From: Clostridia bacterium
Lineage (GTDB): Bacteria > Bacillota_A > Clostridia > Oscillospirales > Acutalibacteraceae
Direction: 5' to 3'
Assembly (NCBI GenBank): GCA_017529165.1
Contig: JAFXNY010000131.1
Span: forward strand, 1 to 5,002
Length of the DNA stretch: 5,002 nucleotides
Below are positions 4,936-5,002 of this stretch, in pieces; positions within the stretch are counted from its first letter, which is position 1; every line of letters begins with the position of its first letter. Both the position numbers and the translations under genes were made by a program. Under the pieces are notes generated by a model. That model made no database searches. It had not been told where the DNA came from and saw only the letters and a list, made by a program, of their open reading frames with translations.

Positions 4936-5002
4936 ACGATACTGGTGGTGCCGTCCGGCTCCTCGATGATAATCTGTGGTGCCATGTTTCTGGTATTACG
5001 GG
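4936..5002. other. Unrelated GC-richer tail: junction with foreign DNA or assembly chimera
   Basis: By my count bases 4941-5002 are about 55% GC, unlike the AT-rich remainder. In the methyltransferase frame they read into a stop and unrelated residues. In another minus-strand frame an ATG at 4985-4983 opens MAPQIIIEEPDGTTSIVTPQ, which looks like a genuine protein N-terminus, though I do not recognise the family and see no Shine-Dalgarno in the 17 nt available. That frame ends at TAA near 4878 inside the methyltransferase sequence, so it too would be cut. The join falls beside a small inverted repeat, GCCGC-TTTT-GCGGC (4919-4932). Confidence 0.5.

Overview
The window looks like chromosomal DNA from a low-to-moderate-GC Firmicute, most likely a gut or rumen-type Clostridia (Oscillospiraceae/Ruminococcaceae-like). 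This rests on Gram-positive Shine-Dalgarno sequences (GGAG, AAAGGAG), close gene packing, and the kinds of AlkD-like, TfoX-N and four-helix-bundle proteins present. Taxonomy is inference. Every supported gene lies on the minus strand, so the biological order runs from high to low coordinates.

Layout in transcription order. (1) About 4936-5002: a short GC-richer tail that does not continue the neighbouring gene, either a junction with foreign DNA or an assembly chimera. (2) 4642-4935: the C-terminal ~97 residues of an RlmD/TrmA-type RNA m5U methyltransferase, with the DPPRKG motif, catalytic Cys and catalytic Glu all visible. (3) 4485-4686: a striking array (A2) in which short palindromes alternate with a constant heptamer, GCGATAT on one half and its reverse complement ATATCGC on the other. 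(4) 4125-4469: a 114-aa four-helix-bundle protein of the S23/23S-rRNA-IVP family. (5) 3966-4069: a second array (A1) of the same design. (6) 3632-3946 a TfoX-N protein; 3058-3606 and 2523-3071 two different GNAT acetyltransferases; 1838-2518 an AlkD-like DNA glycosylase; 730-1836 and 1-698 two integral-membrane acyltransferase-3 proteins, the last running off the window. These six genes are separated by 31 nt or less or overlap, and probably form one transcription unit.

The most interesting part is 3966-4686. Eleven exact and two one-mismatch copies of the heptamer punctuate small hairpins on both sides of the four-helix-bundle gene. Because the two heptamer orientations are reverse complements, A2 alone can fold into a ladder of four 7-bp rungs with a hairpin (or spacer) on each side between rungs. 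Alternatively, the heptamers of A1 can pair with the inner half of A2 and enclose the gene. This resembles in principle the S23-encoding intervening sequences of some 23S rRNAs, where a protein of this family is encoded inside a base-paired element. I read the region as a possible protein-plus-structured-repeat element. Mobility and function are not shown by the sequence.

The rest is ordinary accessory or housekeeping content. Several starts were moved from the longest reading frame: tfoX-like to 3946, the RimJ/RimL-like GNAT to 3606, and four-helix bundle to 4469, in each case because a good Shine-Dalgarno and the family's N-terminus agree. The second GNAT starts with TTG at 3071.
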